Of a stretch of 29,620 nucleotides of DNA, positions 14,514 through 22,951 are shown one piece after another (the first letter of the stretch is position 1; each line of letters starts with the position of its first letter). The DNA comes from a bacterium (GTDB lineage: Bacteria > Myxococcota_A > Bradymonadia > UBA7976 > UBA1532), in the NCBI GenBank assembly GCA_030424955.1, contig JAUHVS010000003.1:1-29620 (forward strand), in the 5' to 3' direction. The translations under genes were made by a program, and so were the position numbers. The notes beneath the pieces were generated by a model. It saw nothing but the letters and a program-made list of their open reading frames with translations, ran no database searches and was not told the DNA's origin.

Positions 14514-16756
14514 GCCCGGGGGCGCGCAGCACCCTGCGCTTCTGGGCCGTCGCAGGCAGCCTGTATGGCGTCCTGCTCGCCGCCGCGGTGGCCGTGTTCG
14601 TGCCCTGGAAGACGCCGTGGATCAACGCGGCGCTCATCGCCTATGGCGCGCTGTGGCCGGTGGCGGGCCACGGGCTCTGGCGGGGCCGGCGGTGGGGCTG
14701 GCGCCTCGCCGTCGCCGGCGCCTTCGTAGGCCTCGCCAGCATGACTCTCGTGGCCTCCGGTCTGATCGCGTCGTGGGCGTATCTACATGGGATTTATGGC
14801 GATTTTGGCTTCGGCGCCTCCATCGGCGCGCTGCTGTTCGCCACCGTGGCGCTGCAGGTGCTGGGGCTGATCCCCGCCCTCGCGCTGCGCGGGCTGCTGC
14901 GCCGCGAGGTCCGCGAGGCCATGGGCGCCGGCGCCGGCTGGATCAAGGCGGTCATCGGCCTGGGGCTGCTGCCGGTGCTGGCCTTTGGCGTCGGCCACCT
15001 CAAGGGCCGGCTGCCCACGCTGGCGCCGCTGCCCGAGAGCGCCCGCGCCCTCACCGTGGGCTACCTGCGGGCGGCCATCGAGCGCGCCGCGCTGCCGGAT
15101 CTGGCCCCCCTCGCGGGCCTGCCGGTGGGCGCCGGCCCGCTCTACGTGACCCTGTGGCAAGAGGGGCAGATCGTGGCCCGCGTCACCGGCGAGGGCGACG
15201 ATCTCGCGGGGGCGGTGGCCCAGGCGGGGGCGTCGCTCCTACAGCACCCGCGCCTGCAGGGCCGGGCCGAGGGCCGGGGCCGGCTGAAGATCGATCGGGT
15301 CGTGGGCGTGGGCGACGTGCTCGCCGCCTGGGCGCCGGTGGTGGCGCTGTCGGTGAACCCCGGCCTCGACGGCCTGCGGCGCACGGCGGCCGACACCTCG
15401 GTCACCCTGCTGCCCGACGATCTGGTGCGGCAGCAGACCTTTGGCCTCGCGCCCCTCGTGCCGGGCATCCGCGAGATGCGCTTCGGCCTCGACGGCCGCT
15501 GGGCCCTCGACCGCCTGGGCGGCGCGAGCGGCACCCTGGCGCGGCTGCGCACCGAAGGGTTCGTGGAGTACCGGGGCGCCGCGCTGCCGGTGGTGCGGGG
15601 CAACACGCCCCCCGACGCCACGGGCCCGCCTGGCTGGGAGGCGGCCGCCCGGGCCGGGGGAGAGTTCATCCTCCGCCAGCTCATGCGCGACGGCCGGTTC
15701 CACTACCAGTACTTCCCCTACGGCCACCGCCACCCCCCCGCCAACGACAACAACTACAGCCTGCCCCGGCACTCGGGCACGGTGTACGCCCTCGCCCTGC
15801 TGCACGGCCTCACGGGGGTGAAGGCCTTCCGCGTGGGCGCCGAGCACGCGATCAAGTGGCTCGACGGGCGCATCCCCAAGCTCTGCGGCGATCCCAGCCG
15901 CCGCTGCGTGGTGAAGGGCAAGCGCTTCGCCGATCTGGGCAGCACCGCCCTGACCCTGGTGGGGATGCTCGAGTATCAGCGGCGCACCGGCGACGCCCGC
16001 TACGCCCCCACCACCCGCAAGCTGCTCAACTTCGTGCTGTGGCTGCAGAAGCCCAGCGGCGACTTCTTTCACATGTACGACGTGACCCAGGACGTCATCC
16101 GAAAGGAGAAGCGGCTGATGTTCTACAGCGAGGAGGCCGCGCTGGCCCTGGTGATGGCGCACCAGGTCCTGGGCGACGCGGTGTACCTCGAGGCCGCCGA
16201 GCGGGCGCTCAACTTCCTCACGGGGCCGAAGTACGACGACTTCTTCCTGGGCCGGTTCATCTACGGCGCCGATCACTGGACCTGCATCGCCGCCGACGAG
16301 GCGTGGCCGCACCTCAAGCACGCCCAGTACCTCGACTTCTGCCTGGGCTACACCCGCTTCATCCGCCGCCTGCAGTACGAGCAGACCGGCTGGGACAACG
16401 CCGACTACCGCGGCCACTACGGGTTCACCGGCTTCATGGTGCCCCAGGCGCCCGCCGCGGCCGGCTTCACCGAGGCCGTGGTCAGCACCTGGACCCTCAG
16501 CGTCAAGCACGGCCGGCCCGACCCCAGCGTGTACGCCCAGGCGAGCGACGCGCTGGACGCCTTGACCCGCGACCGCATCCGCGCCGAGAACAGCTGGATG
16601 ATGCCCCGGCCTCGCTACGCCGCCGGCGGCATCCGCCGCAGCCTGGTGGAGGGCGAGGTGCGCATCGACTTCACGCAGCACGCCGCGAGCGCCCTGATCC
16701 GGGGCGCGCGCATGCCCCTGCCCGGCGCCGAGCAGGTGGCCGCAGCGCAGCCCTGA
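14510..16756 (+). CDS. Membrane-anchored protein with alpha/alpha-barrel (six-hairpin glycosidase-like) domain
   Basis: 748 residues from a GTG that overlaps the rlmJ stop; GGGAGG lies 7 bases upstream. The first 165 residues contain about five hydrophobic helices (near 10-32, 36-53, 63-88, 99-125 and 140-160). A middle domain (about 170-365) has alternating beta and helical character and no clear match. From about 370 to the end, repeated helical hairpins with aromatic and Gly-rich loops (GGEFILRQLMRDGRFHYQYF, HSGTVYALALLHGLTG, LTLVGMLEYQRRTGDARY, LMFYSEEAALALVMAHQVLG) have the look of six-hairpin glycosidase or mannosyl/glucuronyl hydrolase folds. Candidate acidic and aromatic pocket residues are in GADHWTCIAADEAW and YRGHYGFTGFM. 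The large domain probably faces the periplasm, but its substrate is unknown. I do not recognise a named family. Confidence 0.85.
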   Translation: MSPGARSTLRFWAVAGSLYGVLLAAAVAVFVPWKTPWINAALIAYGALWPVAGHGLWRGRRWGWRLAVAGAFVGLASMTLVASGLIASWAYLHGIYGDFGFGASIGALLFATVALQVLGLIPALALRGLLRREVREAMGAGAGWIKAVIGLGLLPVLAFGVGHLKGRLPTLAPLPESARALTVGYLRAAIERAALPDLAPLAGLPVGAGPLYVTLWQEGQIVARVTGEGDDLAGAVAQAGASLLQHPRLQGRAEGRGRLKIDRVVGVGDVLAAWAPVVALSVNPGLDGLRRTAADTSVTLLPDDLVRQQTFGLAPLVPGIREMRFGLDGRWALDRLGGASGTLARLRTEGFVEYRGAALPVVRGNTPPDATGPPGWEAAARAGGEFILRQLMRDGRFHYQYFPYGHRHPPANDNNYSLPRHSGTVYALALLHGLTGVKAFRVGAEHAIKWLDGRIPKLCGDPSRRCVVKGKRFADLGSTALTLVGMLEYQRRTGDARYAPTTRKLLNFVLWLQKPSGDFFHMYDVTQDVIRKEKRLMFYSEEAALALVMAHQVLGDAVYLEAAERALNFLTGPKYDDFFLGRFIYGADHWTCIAADEAWPHLKHAQYLDFCLGYTRFIRRLQYEQTGWDNADYRGHYGFTGFMVPQAPAAAGFTEAVVSTWTLSVKHGRPDPSVYAQASDALDALTRDRIRAENSWMMPRPRYAAGGIRRSLVEGEVRIDFTQHAASALIRGARMPLPGAEQVAAAQP

Positions 16757-16899
16757 TCGGGGCCTGGGGCGTTCGATTTTTTGTGCGGAACTGTCGCCGC
16801 GCGACCAAAGCCCGCCTGAAATGTCCAATGGGGTCACAGGGTTTTCGGCCCCCGACGGTTTCATCGCCCCTGGGGCGGGCAAACCGCGCGCGGATTCGC

Positions 16900-16905
16900 T
16901 ATAAA
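16900..16905 (+). promoter_or_regulatory. Possible -10 element of the nqr operon promoter
   Basis: TATAAA lies in the 227-base gap before nqrA, 78 bases upstream of the nqrA ATG, giving a leader of about 70 bases. This gap is clearly more AT-rich than the coding DNA around it, as expected for a promoter. No good -35 is found 16-18 bases upstream. The rest of the gap (16757-16983) shows a T-run at 16776-16782 shortly after the previous stop codon, and no gene. Confidence 0.35.
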
Positions 16906-16983
16906 CGCGGCCTTTGAACTTGCGCTCGTGACTGAAACCGGCTTTATGCGCCGTGACCGTTGGGAGCCTGGAGAACGACGTCG

Positions 16984-18378
16984 ATGGCAGTGCACGTGAT
17001 CAAGCGAGGCCTCGACCTGCCCATCAGCGGAAGCCCCGAACAGCAGATCACCGAGGCCCCTCCGGTGGCCCGGGTGGCGGTGCTCAACGATGAGTACCCC
17101 TTCATGAAGCCCCGCATGCACGTCGCCGTGGGCGACGAGGTCAAGCGCGGGCAGCTGCTGTTCGAGGACCGCAAAGCGGACGGGGTGCGGTTTACCAGCC
17201 CTGCCGCGGGCAAGGTCGTCGCCATCCACCGTGGGGCGCGTCGGAAGTTTGAGTCGATGATCATCGAGCTCAACGACCGCGAGCAGGCCGGCGCGTTGAG
17301 CGAGGCCGACCACCAGCCCTTCAGCAGCCACACGCCGGGGCGGTCCATCGACCAGCTCAACACCGAGGCGGTGAAGGCGCTGCTGGTGGAGTCGGGCCTG
17401 TGGACGGCCATCCGCGCGCGGCCCTTTGACCGCGTGCCCTCGCCCAGCGAGACGCCCAACGCCCTGTTCGTCACCGCCATCGACACGCGCCCCGGCGCGG
17501 CCGATCCCGCGGTGGTGCTCAAGGGCCGCGAGGACGCGTTCACCCGCGGCCTCTACGCGGTGAGCAAGCTCACCGAGGGCACCGTCTGGCTGTGCAAGGC
17601 TCAGGGCGCGGCCATCGGCAACAGCGGCAACGTGCCGCGGGTGCAGGTGGCGGAGTTCGCGGGCAAGCACCCGGCCGGCCTGGTGGGCACCCACATCCAC
17701 ACCCTGGCGCCGGTGAGCCGCACCCACGTGTCGTGGCACCTGGGCTACCAGGACGTCATCGCCATCGGTGAGCTCTTCGCCACGGGCACCCTGGACGTCA
17801 GCCGCGTCATCGCGCTGTCGGGGCCGCAGGTCACCAAGCCGCGGCTCCTCAAGACCCGGCTCGGCGCCGAGGTCGAGGCCTTGGTGGCCGGCCAGCTCAA
17901 GGACGGCGAGACCCGCGTGGTGTCCGGCAGCGTGTTCTTCGGACACACGGCGACCGGCGTGCACGGCTTCCTCGACCGCTACACCCAGCAGGTGACCGCG
18001 CTGGCCGAGGGCCGCGACCGCGAGTTCATCGGCTGGCTGCTGCCGGGGATGCAGCGCTTCTCGACGGTGCGGGCCTTCGCGGCCGGCCTGCTCGGGGTCT
18101 TCTCGGGCAAGCGCACCCTCGACTTCACCACCACCACGCACGGCTCGCACCGGGCCATGGTGCCGATCGGCATGTTCGAGAAGGTCATGCCCCTCGACAT
18201 CATGCCGACCTTCCTCTTGCGGGCGCTGCTCGTCGACGACCTGGAGCGCGCTGAGAAGCTCGGCGCCCTGGAGCTCGGTGAAGAGGACCTCTCGCTGTGC
18301 ACGTTCGTCAGTCCCGGCAAGGAGGACTACGGCGTGGCCCTGCGGCGCACCCTGACGACCATCTGGAAGGAAGGCTGA
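16984..18378 (+). CDS. nqrA: Na+-translocating NADH:quinone reductase subunit A
   Basis: 464 residues (Vibrio NqrA about 446). NqrA is the cytoplasmic, membrane-associated subunit of the sodium-pumping NADH:ubiquinone oxidoreductase and docks on NqrB. The ATG is supported by GGAGAA about 9 bases upstream and the family opening HVIKRGLDLPISGSPEQ. The internal barrel-sandwich segment (MHVAVGDEVKRGQLLFEDRK, FTSPAAGKVVAIHRGARR) and the later VGTHIHTLAPVSRTHVSWHL and SVFFGHT segments match NqrA. It is the first gene of an eight-gene cassette; its stop overlaps the nqrB ATG by one base (TGATG). Confidence 0.98.
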   Translation: MAVHVIKRGLDLPISGSPEQQITEAPPVARVAVLNDEYPFMKPRMHVAVGDEVKRGQLLFEDRKADGVRFTSPAAGKVVAIHRGARRKFESMIIELNDREQAGALSEADHQPFSSHTPGRSIDQLNTEAVKALLVESGLWTAIRARPFDRVPSPSETPNALFVTAIDTRPGAADPAVVLKGREDAFTRGLYAVSKLTEGTVWLCKAQGAAIGNSGNVPRVQVAEFAGKHPAGLVGTHIHTLAPVSRTHVSWHLGYQDVIAIGELFATGTLDVSRVIALSGPQVTKPRLLKTRLGAEVEALVAGQLKDGETRVVSGSVFFGHTATGVHGFLDRYTQQVTALAEGRDREFIGWLLPGMQRFSTVRAFAAGLLGVFSGKRTLDFTTTTHGSHRAMVPIGMFEKVMPLDIMPTFLLRALLVDDLERAEKLGALELGEEDLSLCTFVSPGKEDYGVALRRTLTTIWKEG

Positions 18379-18452
18379 TGCGGTTCCTGCGCGACCTGCT
18401 CGACAAGCAGGCTCACCACTTCGAGAAGGGTGGGAAACTCGAGAAGCTGTAG
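18378..18452 (+). other. nqrB: N-terminal piece of nqrB ending in an in-frame TAG
   Basis: Translation from the ATG that overlaps the nqrA stop gives MRFLRDLLDKQAHHFEKGGK and LEKL, the expected NqrB N-terminus (compare HHFEPGGK in Vibrio). Codon 25 (18450-18452) is TAG. The same frame then resumes with NqrB-like PIWEAQDTILYTPGEVTKG and stays open to the true stop. Relatives have an aromatic residue at this position, so a TAC or TAT codon is expected. A single base difference would restore a 407-residue NqrB. Confidence 0.9.
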
Positions 18453-18497
18453 CCGATCTGGGAGGCGCAGGACACGATCCTGTACACCCCCGGTGAG

Positions 18498-19601
18498 GTG
18501 ACCAAGGGCAAGACGCACGTGCGCGACGCCCTCGATCTCAAGCGCATGATGATCATGGTGGTGGTGGCCCTGGTGCCCGCCATCCTCATGGCCATGTACA
18601 ACACGGGGTTCCAGGCCAACCAGGCCATCACCAGCGGTGGGGCCAAGGCCCTCGACGCCTGGCAGAGCAACCTCTTCTTCGCGCTGACGGGCAGCTTCGA
18701 GCCCACGCTGATCAACAACGTGCTGCACGGCGCGCTGTGGTTCATCCCGCTCTTCGCCATCACCGGCATCGTCGGTGGCCTCATCGAGGTCGGCTCGGCG
18801 ATGGGCCGCGGGCACGAGATCAACGAGGGCTTCCTCGTCACCATGTTCCTGTTCCCGCTGACCCTGCCGCCCACCCTGCCCCTGTGGCAGGCCGCGCTGG
18901 GCATCGCCTTTGGCGTCATCTTCGCCAAGGAGGTCTTCGGCGGCACGGGCATGAACGTGCTGAACGTGGCCCTCACCGGCCGCGCCTTCCTGTTCTTCGC
19001 CTACCCCGGCCAGATCTCGGGCGACAAGCCCTGGATCGCCGCCGACATGGTGGACGCGGGCACCGGCGCGACCTGGCTCGCCAAGTTCGCGGCCTCGGGC
19101 AGCGAGGCGCTCACCGAAGGCAGCACGGCCTTCATGGACGCCTTCTTGGGCTTCGTGCCCGGCTCCATGGGCGAGACGTCGGCCCTGGCCTGCCTGATCG
19201 GCGCGGTGATCCTCATCGCCACGCAGATCGGCTCCTGGCGCACCATGCTGGGCGTCGTGGTGGGCACGGCGCTGGTGGGCTTCCTGCTCAACAGCGTGGC
19301 GGGCGACACCAGCGCGCCCATCTACCACATGCCCTGGTACTTCCACTTCGTGCTCGGGGGCTGGGCCTTCGGCACCGTGTTCATGGCCACCGACCCGGTG
19401 ACCTCGGCCTTCACCGAGCGGGGCAAGCTGTTCTACGGCTTCCTGATCGGCGTGATGGTGGTGCTGGTGCGGGTGGTCAACCCCGCCTACCCCGAGGGGA
19501 TGATGCTCGCGATCTTGTTCGCCAACATGTTCGCGCCGCTCATCGACCACGTGTTCGTGCAGGCCAACATCAAGCGGAGGCTCGCCCGCCATGGATCGTA
19601 A
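18498..19601 (+). CDS. nqrB: Na+-translocating NADH:quinone reductase subunit B (open frame after the amber codon)
   Basis: NqrB is the large integral-membrane subunit that carries covalent FMN and riboflavin and forms part of the quinone site and sodium path. The region from the first in-frame GTG after the TAG at 18450 encodes 367 residues; with the 18378 ATG the protein would be 407 (Vibrio 415). Conserved parts are intact: HVRDALDLKRMMIMVVVALV, WQAALGIAFGVIFAKEVFGG, GRAFLFFAYPGQISGD, the flavin-attachment motif TGATWL (Thr232 counted from 18378), and RVVNPAYPEGMMLAILFANM. If only this frame is translated, the protein lacks the cytoplasmic N-terminal 40 residues. No obvious ribosome site precedes the GTG. 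The last 11 bases overlap nqrC. Confidence 0.9.
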   Translation: MTKGKTHVRDALDLKRMMIMVVVALVPAILMAMYNTGFQANQAITSGGAKALDAWQSNLFFALTGSFEPTLINNVLHGALWFIPLFAITGIVGGLIEVGSAMGRGHEINEGFLVTMFLFPLTLPPTLPLWQAALGIAFGVIFAKEVFGGTGMNVLNVALTGRAFLFFAYPGQISGDKPWIAADMVDAGTGATWLAKFAASGSEALTEGSTAFMDAFLGFVPGSMGETSALACLIGAVILIATQIGSWRTMLGVVVGTALVGFLLNSVAGDTSAPIYHMPWYFHFVLGGWAFGTVFMATDPVTSAFTERGKLFYGFLIGVMVVLVRVVNPAYPEGMMLAILFANMFAPLIDHVFVQANIKRRLARHGS

Positions 19602-20376
19602 CGGCCCGACGTACATCGTGCTCTTCGCGGTGGCCGTCTGCCTCGTGTGCTCGCTGTTTGTGAGCACCGCGGCGGTCGCCCTCAAGGAGCGCCAGGAGAT
19701 CAACAAGGAGCTGGACCAGCAGCTCAAGGTGCTCAACGTGACGGGCATCATCAAAGAGGGCGAGGCCGCGGAGCGGACCGCCATCGTTGAGAAGTTCAAG
19801 GCGCACGTCACGCCCCGCATCATCGATCTGGCCCAGGGCGCGGCGGTCGACACCGACCCCGCCACGGTCAACGTGCGCAAGGCGCTGAGCGATCCGGCGC
19901 TGCGCACCAAGCTGGACCGCAACAGCGCCCAGGTGCCCTACGCGCCGAAGCTGGCCAAGGTCTACGAGATCGATCTCGACGGCGACAAGCGCATGGACCT
20001 GCTGGTGCTGCCCATCTTCGGCAAGGGCCTGTGGTCCACGCTGTGGGGCTTCCTGGCCGTGGAGCGAGACGGCAACACCATCAAGGGCATCACCTACTAC
20101 GAGCACGGCGAGACCCCCGGGCTCGGCGGCGAGGTCGACAACGCGCGCTGGAAGGGCCTGTGGCCCGGCCGCAAGGTCTACGACGCCCAGGGTGAGGTCG
20201 CCATCGCGGTCAAGAAGGGCCAGGCGGGCACCGTGGCGGACGATCCGCACCACGTCGACGGCCTGTCCGGCGCCACCATCACCAGCCAGGGCGTGACCCA
20301 CATGCTGGAGCTCTGGCTGGGGCCCAAGGGCTACGGGCCCTACCTCAAGACCCTTCAGAAGGGAGGCGCTTCGTGA
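19591..20376 (+). CDS. nqrC: Na+-translocating NADH:quinone reductase subunit C
   Basis: 261 residues. NqrC is anchored by one N-terminal helix (about 8-30) with a periplasmic domain that holds covalent FMN. The attachment motif is SGATITSQGV, with Thr229 as the expected flavin-bearing residue (Vibrio Thr225). Other family features are YEHGETPGLGGEVD and the C-terminal segment after the SGAT. The ATG lies inside the end of nqrB (11-base overlap), with GGAGG about 10 bases upstream. ApbE, encoded five genes on, is the enzyme expected to add the FMN. The stop overlaps the nqrD start by 4 bases. Confidence 0.97.
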   Translation: MDRNGPTYIVLFAVAVCLVCSLFVSTAAVALKERQEINKELDQQLKVLNVTGIIKEGEAAERTAIVEKFKAHVTPRIIDLAQGAAVDTDPATVNVRKALSDPALRTKLDRNSAQVPYAPKLAKVYEIDLDGDKRMDLLVLPIFGKGLWSTLWGFLAVERDGNTIKGITYYEHGETPGLGGEVDNARWKGLWPGRKVYDAQGEVAIAVKKGQAGTVADDPHHVDGLSGATITSQGVTHMLELWLGPKGYGPYLKTLQKGGAS

Positions 20377-20996
20377 GCACGAAGTCCCGCGAGGTCCTGC
20401 TGGACCCCCTCTTGAACAACAACCCCATCGCCCTGCAGGTGCTCGGCATCTGCTCGGCGCTGGCGGTGACCACCAAGCTCGAGACGTCGGTGGTGATGTC
20501 CCTGGCGGTGATCGCGGTGACGGCGCTGTCGAACGTGTCGATCAGCGTCATCCGCAACTTCATCCCGCCCAGCATCCGCATCATCGTGCAGCTGACGATC
20601 ATCGCCTCGCTGGTCATCGTGACCGACCAGGTGCTCAAGGCGTTCCTGTTCGACATCAGCAAGCAGCTGTCGGTGTTCGTCGGCCTGATCATCACCAACT
20701 GCATCGTGATGGGCCGCGCCGAGGCGTACGCCATGGCGAACCCGCCGGTGGCGAGCTTCATCGACGGCATCGGCAACGGCCTGGGCTACAGCCTGGTGCT
20801 GATCTTCGTCGGCTTCTTCCGCGAGCTGTTCGGCAGCGGGAAGCTGTTCGGCATGGAGGTCCTGCCCCTGGTCACCGAGGGCGGCTGGTACAACCCCAAC
20901 GGTCTGCTGGTGCTCGCACCGGGGGCCTTCTTCCTGATCGGCGTGTTCATCTGGATCAACCGGGTGATCAAGCCGGCTCAGGTCGACGCGAGCTGA
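20373..20996 (+). CDS. nqrD: Na+-translocating NADH:quinone reductase subunit D
   Basis: 207 residues (Vibrio 210), GTG start with GGGAGG a few bases upstream, overlapping the nqrC stop as GTGA. A six-helix membrane protein of the NqrDE/RnfAE family. Cys27 (LGICSALAVTTKLE) and Cys110 (LIITNCIVMGRAEA) match the two cysteines that, with a pair from NqrE, hold the intramembrane iron centre. The twin half-repeat arrangement seen in NqrD/NqrE is apparent, since both proteins carry the C-(S)-x-L-A-V-(S/T)-x-K pattern. nqrE follows after 13 bases. Confidence 0.98.
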   Translation: MSTKSREVLLDPLLNNNPIALQVLGICSALAVTTKLETSVVMSLAVIAVTALSNVSISVIRNFIPPSIRIIVQLTIIASLVIVTDQVLKAFLFDISKQLSVFVGLIITNCIVMGRAEAYAMANPPVASFIDGIGNGLGYSLVLIFVGFFRELFGSGKLFGMEVLPLVTEGGWYNPNGLLVLAPGAFFLIGVFIWINRVIKPAQVDAS

Positions 20997-21009
20997 GGAG
21001 GGCGGCGCG

Positions 21010-21624
21010 ATGCAAGAGCTGTTGAGCCTCGCCACCAAGGCGATCTTTGTCGAGAACATGGCCCTGGCGTACTTCCTGGGCATGTGCTCCTTCTTGGCGG
21101 TGTCCAAGAAGGTCGAGACGGCCCTGGGCCTCGGCATGGCGGTCACGTTCGTGCTGGCGGTCACCGTCCCGCTGAACAACCTGCTGTACAACTACCTGCT
21201 GCGCGAGGGCGCGCTGACCTGGGTCAGCGACGACTTCGCCACCACCGATCTGAGCTTCCTGACCTTCCTCGCGCTCATCGGCACCATCGCCGCGAGCGTG
21301 CAGGTGGTCGAGATGGCCTTGGACAAGTACGCCCCGGCGCTCTACTCGGCGCTGGGCGTGTTCCTGCCGCTCATCGCCGTGAACTGCGCCATCCTCGGCG
21401 CCTCGCTGTTCATGGTGGAGCGCGACTACACCCTGGTCGAGAGCACCGTCTTCGGCGTGGGCTCGGGCATCGGCTGGCTGCTGGCCATCGTCGCCCTGGC
21501 CGCCCTGCGCGAGAAGATGCGCTACAGCAACGTGCCGCCCGCCCTGCGTGGGCTGGGCATCACCTTCATCCTCACGGGGCTGATGGCCATCGGCTTCATG
21601 GCCTTCGCGGGGATCCAGCTGTGA
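21010..21624 (+). CDS. nqrE: Na+-translocating NADH:quinone reductase subunit E
   Basis: 204 residues (Vibrio 198), ATG with GAGGAGGG upstream. Homologous to NqrD and inserted in the membrane in the opposite orientation. Cys26 (FLGMCSFLAVSKKVE) and Cys126 (LIAVNCAILGASLFMVERDY) complete the Fe site with NqrD. The segment VFGVGSGIGWLLAIVALAAL is typical. A 43-base gap separates it from nqrF. Confidence 0.98.
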   Translation: MQELLSLATKAIFVENMALAYFLGMCSFLAVSKKVETALGLGMAVTFVLAVTVPLNNLLYNYLLREGALTWVSDDFATTDLSFLTFLALIGTIAASVQVVEMALDKYAPALYSALGVFLPLIAVNCAILGASLFMVERDYTLVESTVFGVGSGIGWLLAIVALAALREKMRYSNVPPALRGLGITFILTGLMAIGFMAFAGIQL

Positions 21625-21667
21625 GGGCGCTCACCAAGCTGGCGTACATGGGGAAGGACCACACCTG

Positions 21668-22894
21668 ATGGAAACCGCGATCCTCGGCGTCGTCGTCTTC
21701 ATTACGATCGTCGTCGCGCTGGTGCTGGCGCTGATGGGGGCCCGCAAGAAGCTGGTCAACTCGGCGGCGGTGACGATCACCATCAACGAAGATCCCGACA
21801 AGGCCATCAAGAGCTCAGCGGGCACGACCCTGCTGAACATCCTGTCAGCCAACAAGATCTTCATCCCGTCGGCCTGCGGCGGCAAGGGCTCCTGCGGGGT
21901 GTGCAAGGTGCACATCCACGAGGGGGGCGGCGCCATGCTGCCCACCGAAGAGGGGCACATCAGCCGTGGCGAGGCCCGCGAGGGCGTGCGCCTGGCCTGC
22001 CAGGTCAAGGTGAAGGGCGATCTCTCCATCGAGGTCGAGCCCGAGATCTTCAGCGTGAAGAAGTGGGTGTGCACCGTCCGCTCGAACGAGAACGTCGCGA
22101 CCTTCATCAAGGAGTTCGTCATCGACCTGCCCGAGGGCGAGTCGGTGCCGTTCCGCGCCGGCGGCTACATCCAGATCGACTGCCCGCCCCACGTGCAGAA
22201 GTACTCGGACTTCATCATCGAAGAGGAGTACCGCGACGACTGGGACAAGTTCGACATGTGGCGCTTCGTGTCGACGGTGACCGAGCCGGTGACCCGCGCG
22301 TACTCGATGGCGAACTACCCGGAAGAGTACGGCATGATCATGCTGAACATCCGGATCGCGTCGCCGCCCCCGCGCATGCCGGACGTGCCGCCCGGCATCA
22401 TGAGCAGCTACATCTTCGGGCGGAAGCCCGGCGACGAGGTCACCATCTCGGGGCCCTTCGGCGAGTTCTTCGCCAAGGACACCAAGAACGAGATGGTGTT
22501 CATCGGCGGTGGCGCGGGCATGGCGCCCATGCGCTCCCACATCTTCGACCAGTTCAAGCGCCTGAAGACCGACCGCAAGGTCAGCTTCTGGTACGGCGCG
22601 CGCTCGCTGCGCGAGGCCTTCTACGTCGAGCACTTCGACGCCATCGCGGGCGACTACGACAACTTCGAGTGGCACCTGGCGCTGTCGGATCCGCTGCCTG
22701 AGGACAACTGGAGCGGCTACACCGGCTTCATCCACAAGGTGGTGCTCGACAACTACCTCAGCACCCATGAGTCGCCTGAGGACGCCGAGTACTACATGTG
22801 TGGCCCGCCCATGATGAACCAGGCGGTCACCAACATGCTGTTGGACCTGGGCGTCGAGCCCGAGAACATCATGCTGGACGACTTCGGCGGTTGA
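21668..22894 (+). CDS. nqrF: Na+-translocating NADH:quinone reductase subunit F
   Basis: 408 residues, the same length as the Vibrio subunit. NqrF is the entry point for electrons: it oxidises NADH on a C-terminal ferredoxin-reductase domain with FAD and passes electrons to a [2Fe-2S] ferredoxin domain. One N-terminal membrane helix (about 5-25) is followed by the cluster ligands Cys70, Cys76, Cys79 and Cys111. The FAD site is RAYSMANYP (Arg210, Tyr212, Ser213), the NADH site is IGGGAGMAPMRSH and CGPPMM, and the chain ends DDFGG as in the family. The ATG has GGAAGG upstream. Confidence 0.99.
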   Translation: METAILGVVVFITIVVALVLALMGARKKLVNSAAVTITINEDPDKAIKSSAGTTLLNILSANKIFIPSACGGKGSCGVCKVHIHEGGGAMLPTEEGHISRGEAREGVRLACQVKVKGDLSIEVEPEIFSVKKWVCTVRSNENVATFIKEFVIDLPEGESVPFRAGGYIQIDCPPHVQKYSDFIIEEEYRDDWDKFDMWRFVSTVTEPVTRAYSMANYPEEYGMIMLNIRIASPPPRMPDVPPGIMSSYIFGRKPGDEVTISGPFGEFFAKDTKNEMVFIGGGAGMAPMRSHIFDQFKRLKTDRKVSFWYGARSLREAFYVEHFDAIAGDYDNFEWHLALSDPLPEDNWSGYTGFIHKVVLDNYLSTHESPEDAEYYMCGPPMMNQAVTNMLLDLGVEPENIMLDDFGG

Positions 22895-22899
22895 GCCGA

Positions 22900-22920
22900 G
22901 GGCGGCCGCCCTGGCCGCCC
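22900..22920. terminator. Perfect GC hairpin between nqrF and apbE
   Basis: Stem GGGCGGCC / GGCCGCCC with the 5-base loop GCCCT, starting 6 bases after the nqrF stop. It has the same geometry as the hairpin after cysS (8-base stem, 5-base loop). There is no T-tract. It may lower expression of the maturation genes relative to the subunits. Confidence 0.35.
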
Positions 22921-22951
22921 GCGCCCCGCCGGGCCCCCTGTGGAGCCCGCC

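Noticed and set aside
16757..16783. Intrinsic terminator after the six-hairpin-like gene (CCC/GGG near 16753 and a T-run at 16776-16782)
   Set aside because: The possible stem is only 3-4 bases and the T-run does not follow it directly.
18450..18452. Reading the nqrB TAG as pyrrolysine or programmed readthrough
   Set aside because: No pyl genes or readthrough structure are visible, and no NqrB is known to need such a residue. An error or true nonsense change is simpler.
18327..19922. A long minus-strand open frame across nqrB and nqrC
   Set aside because: The translation is low-complexity and unlike any family; the plus strand encodes conserved NqrB and NqrC.
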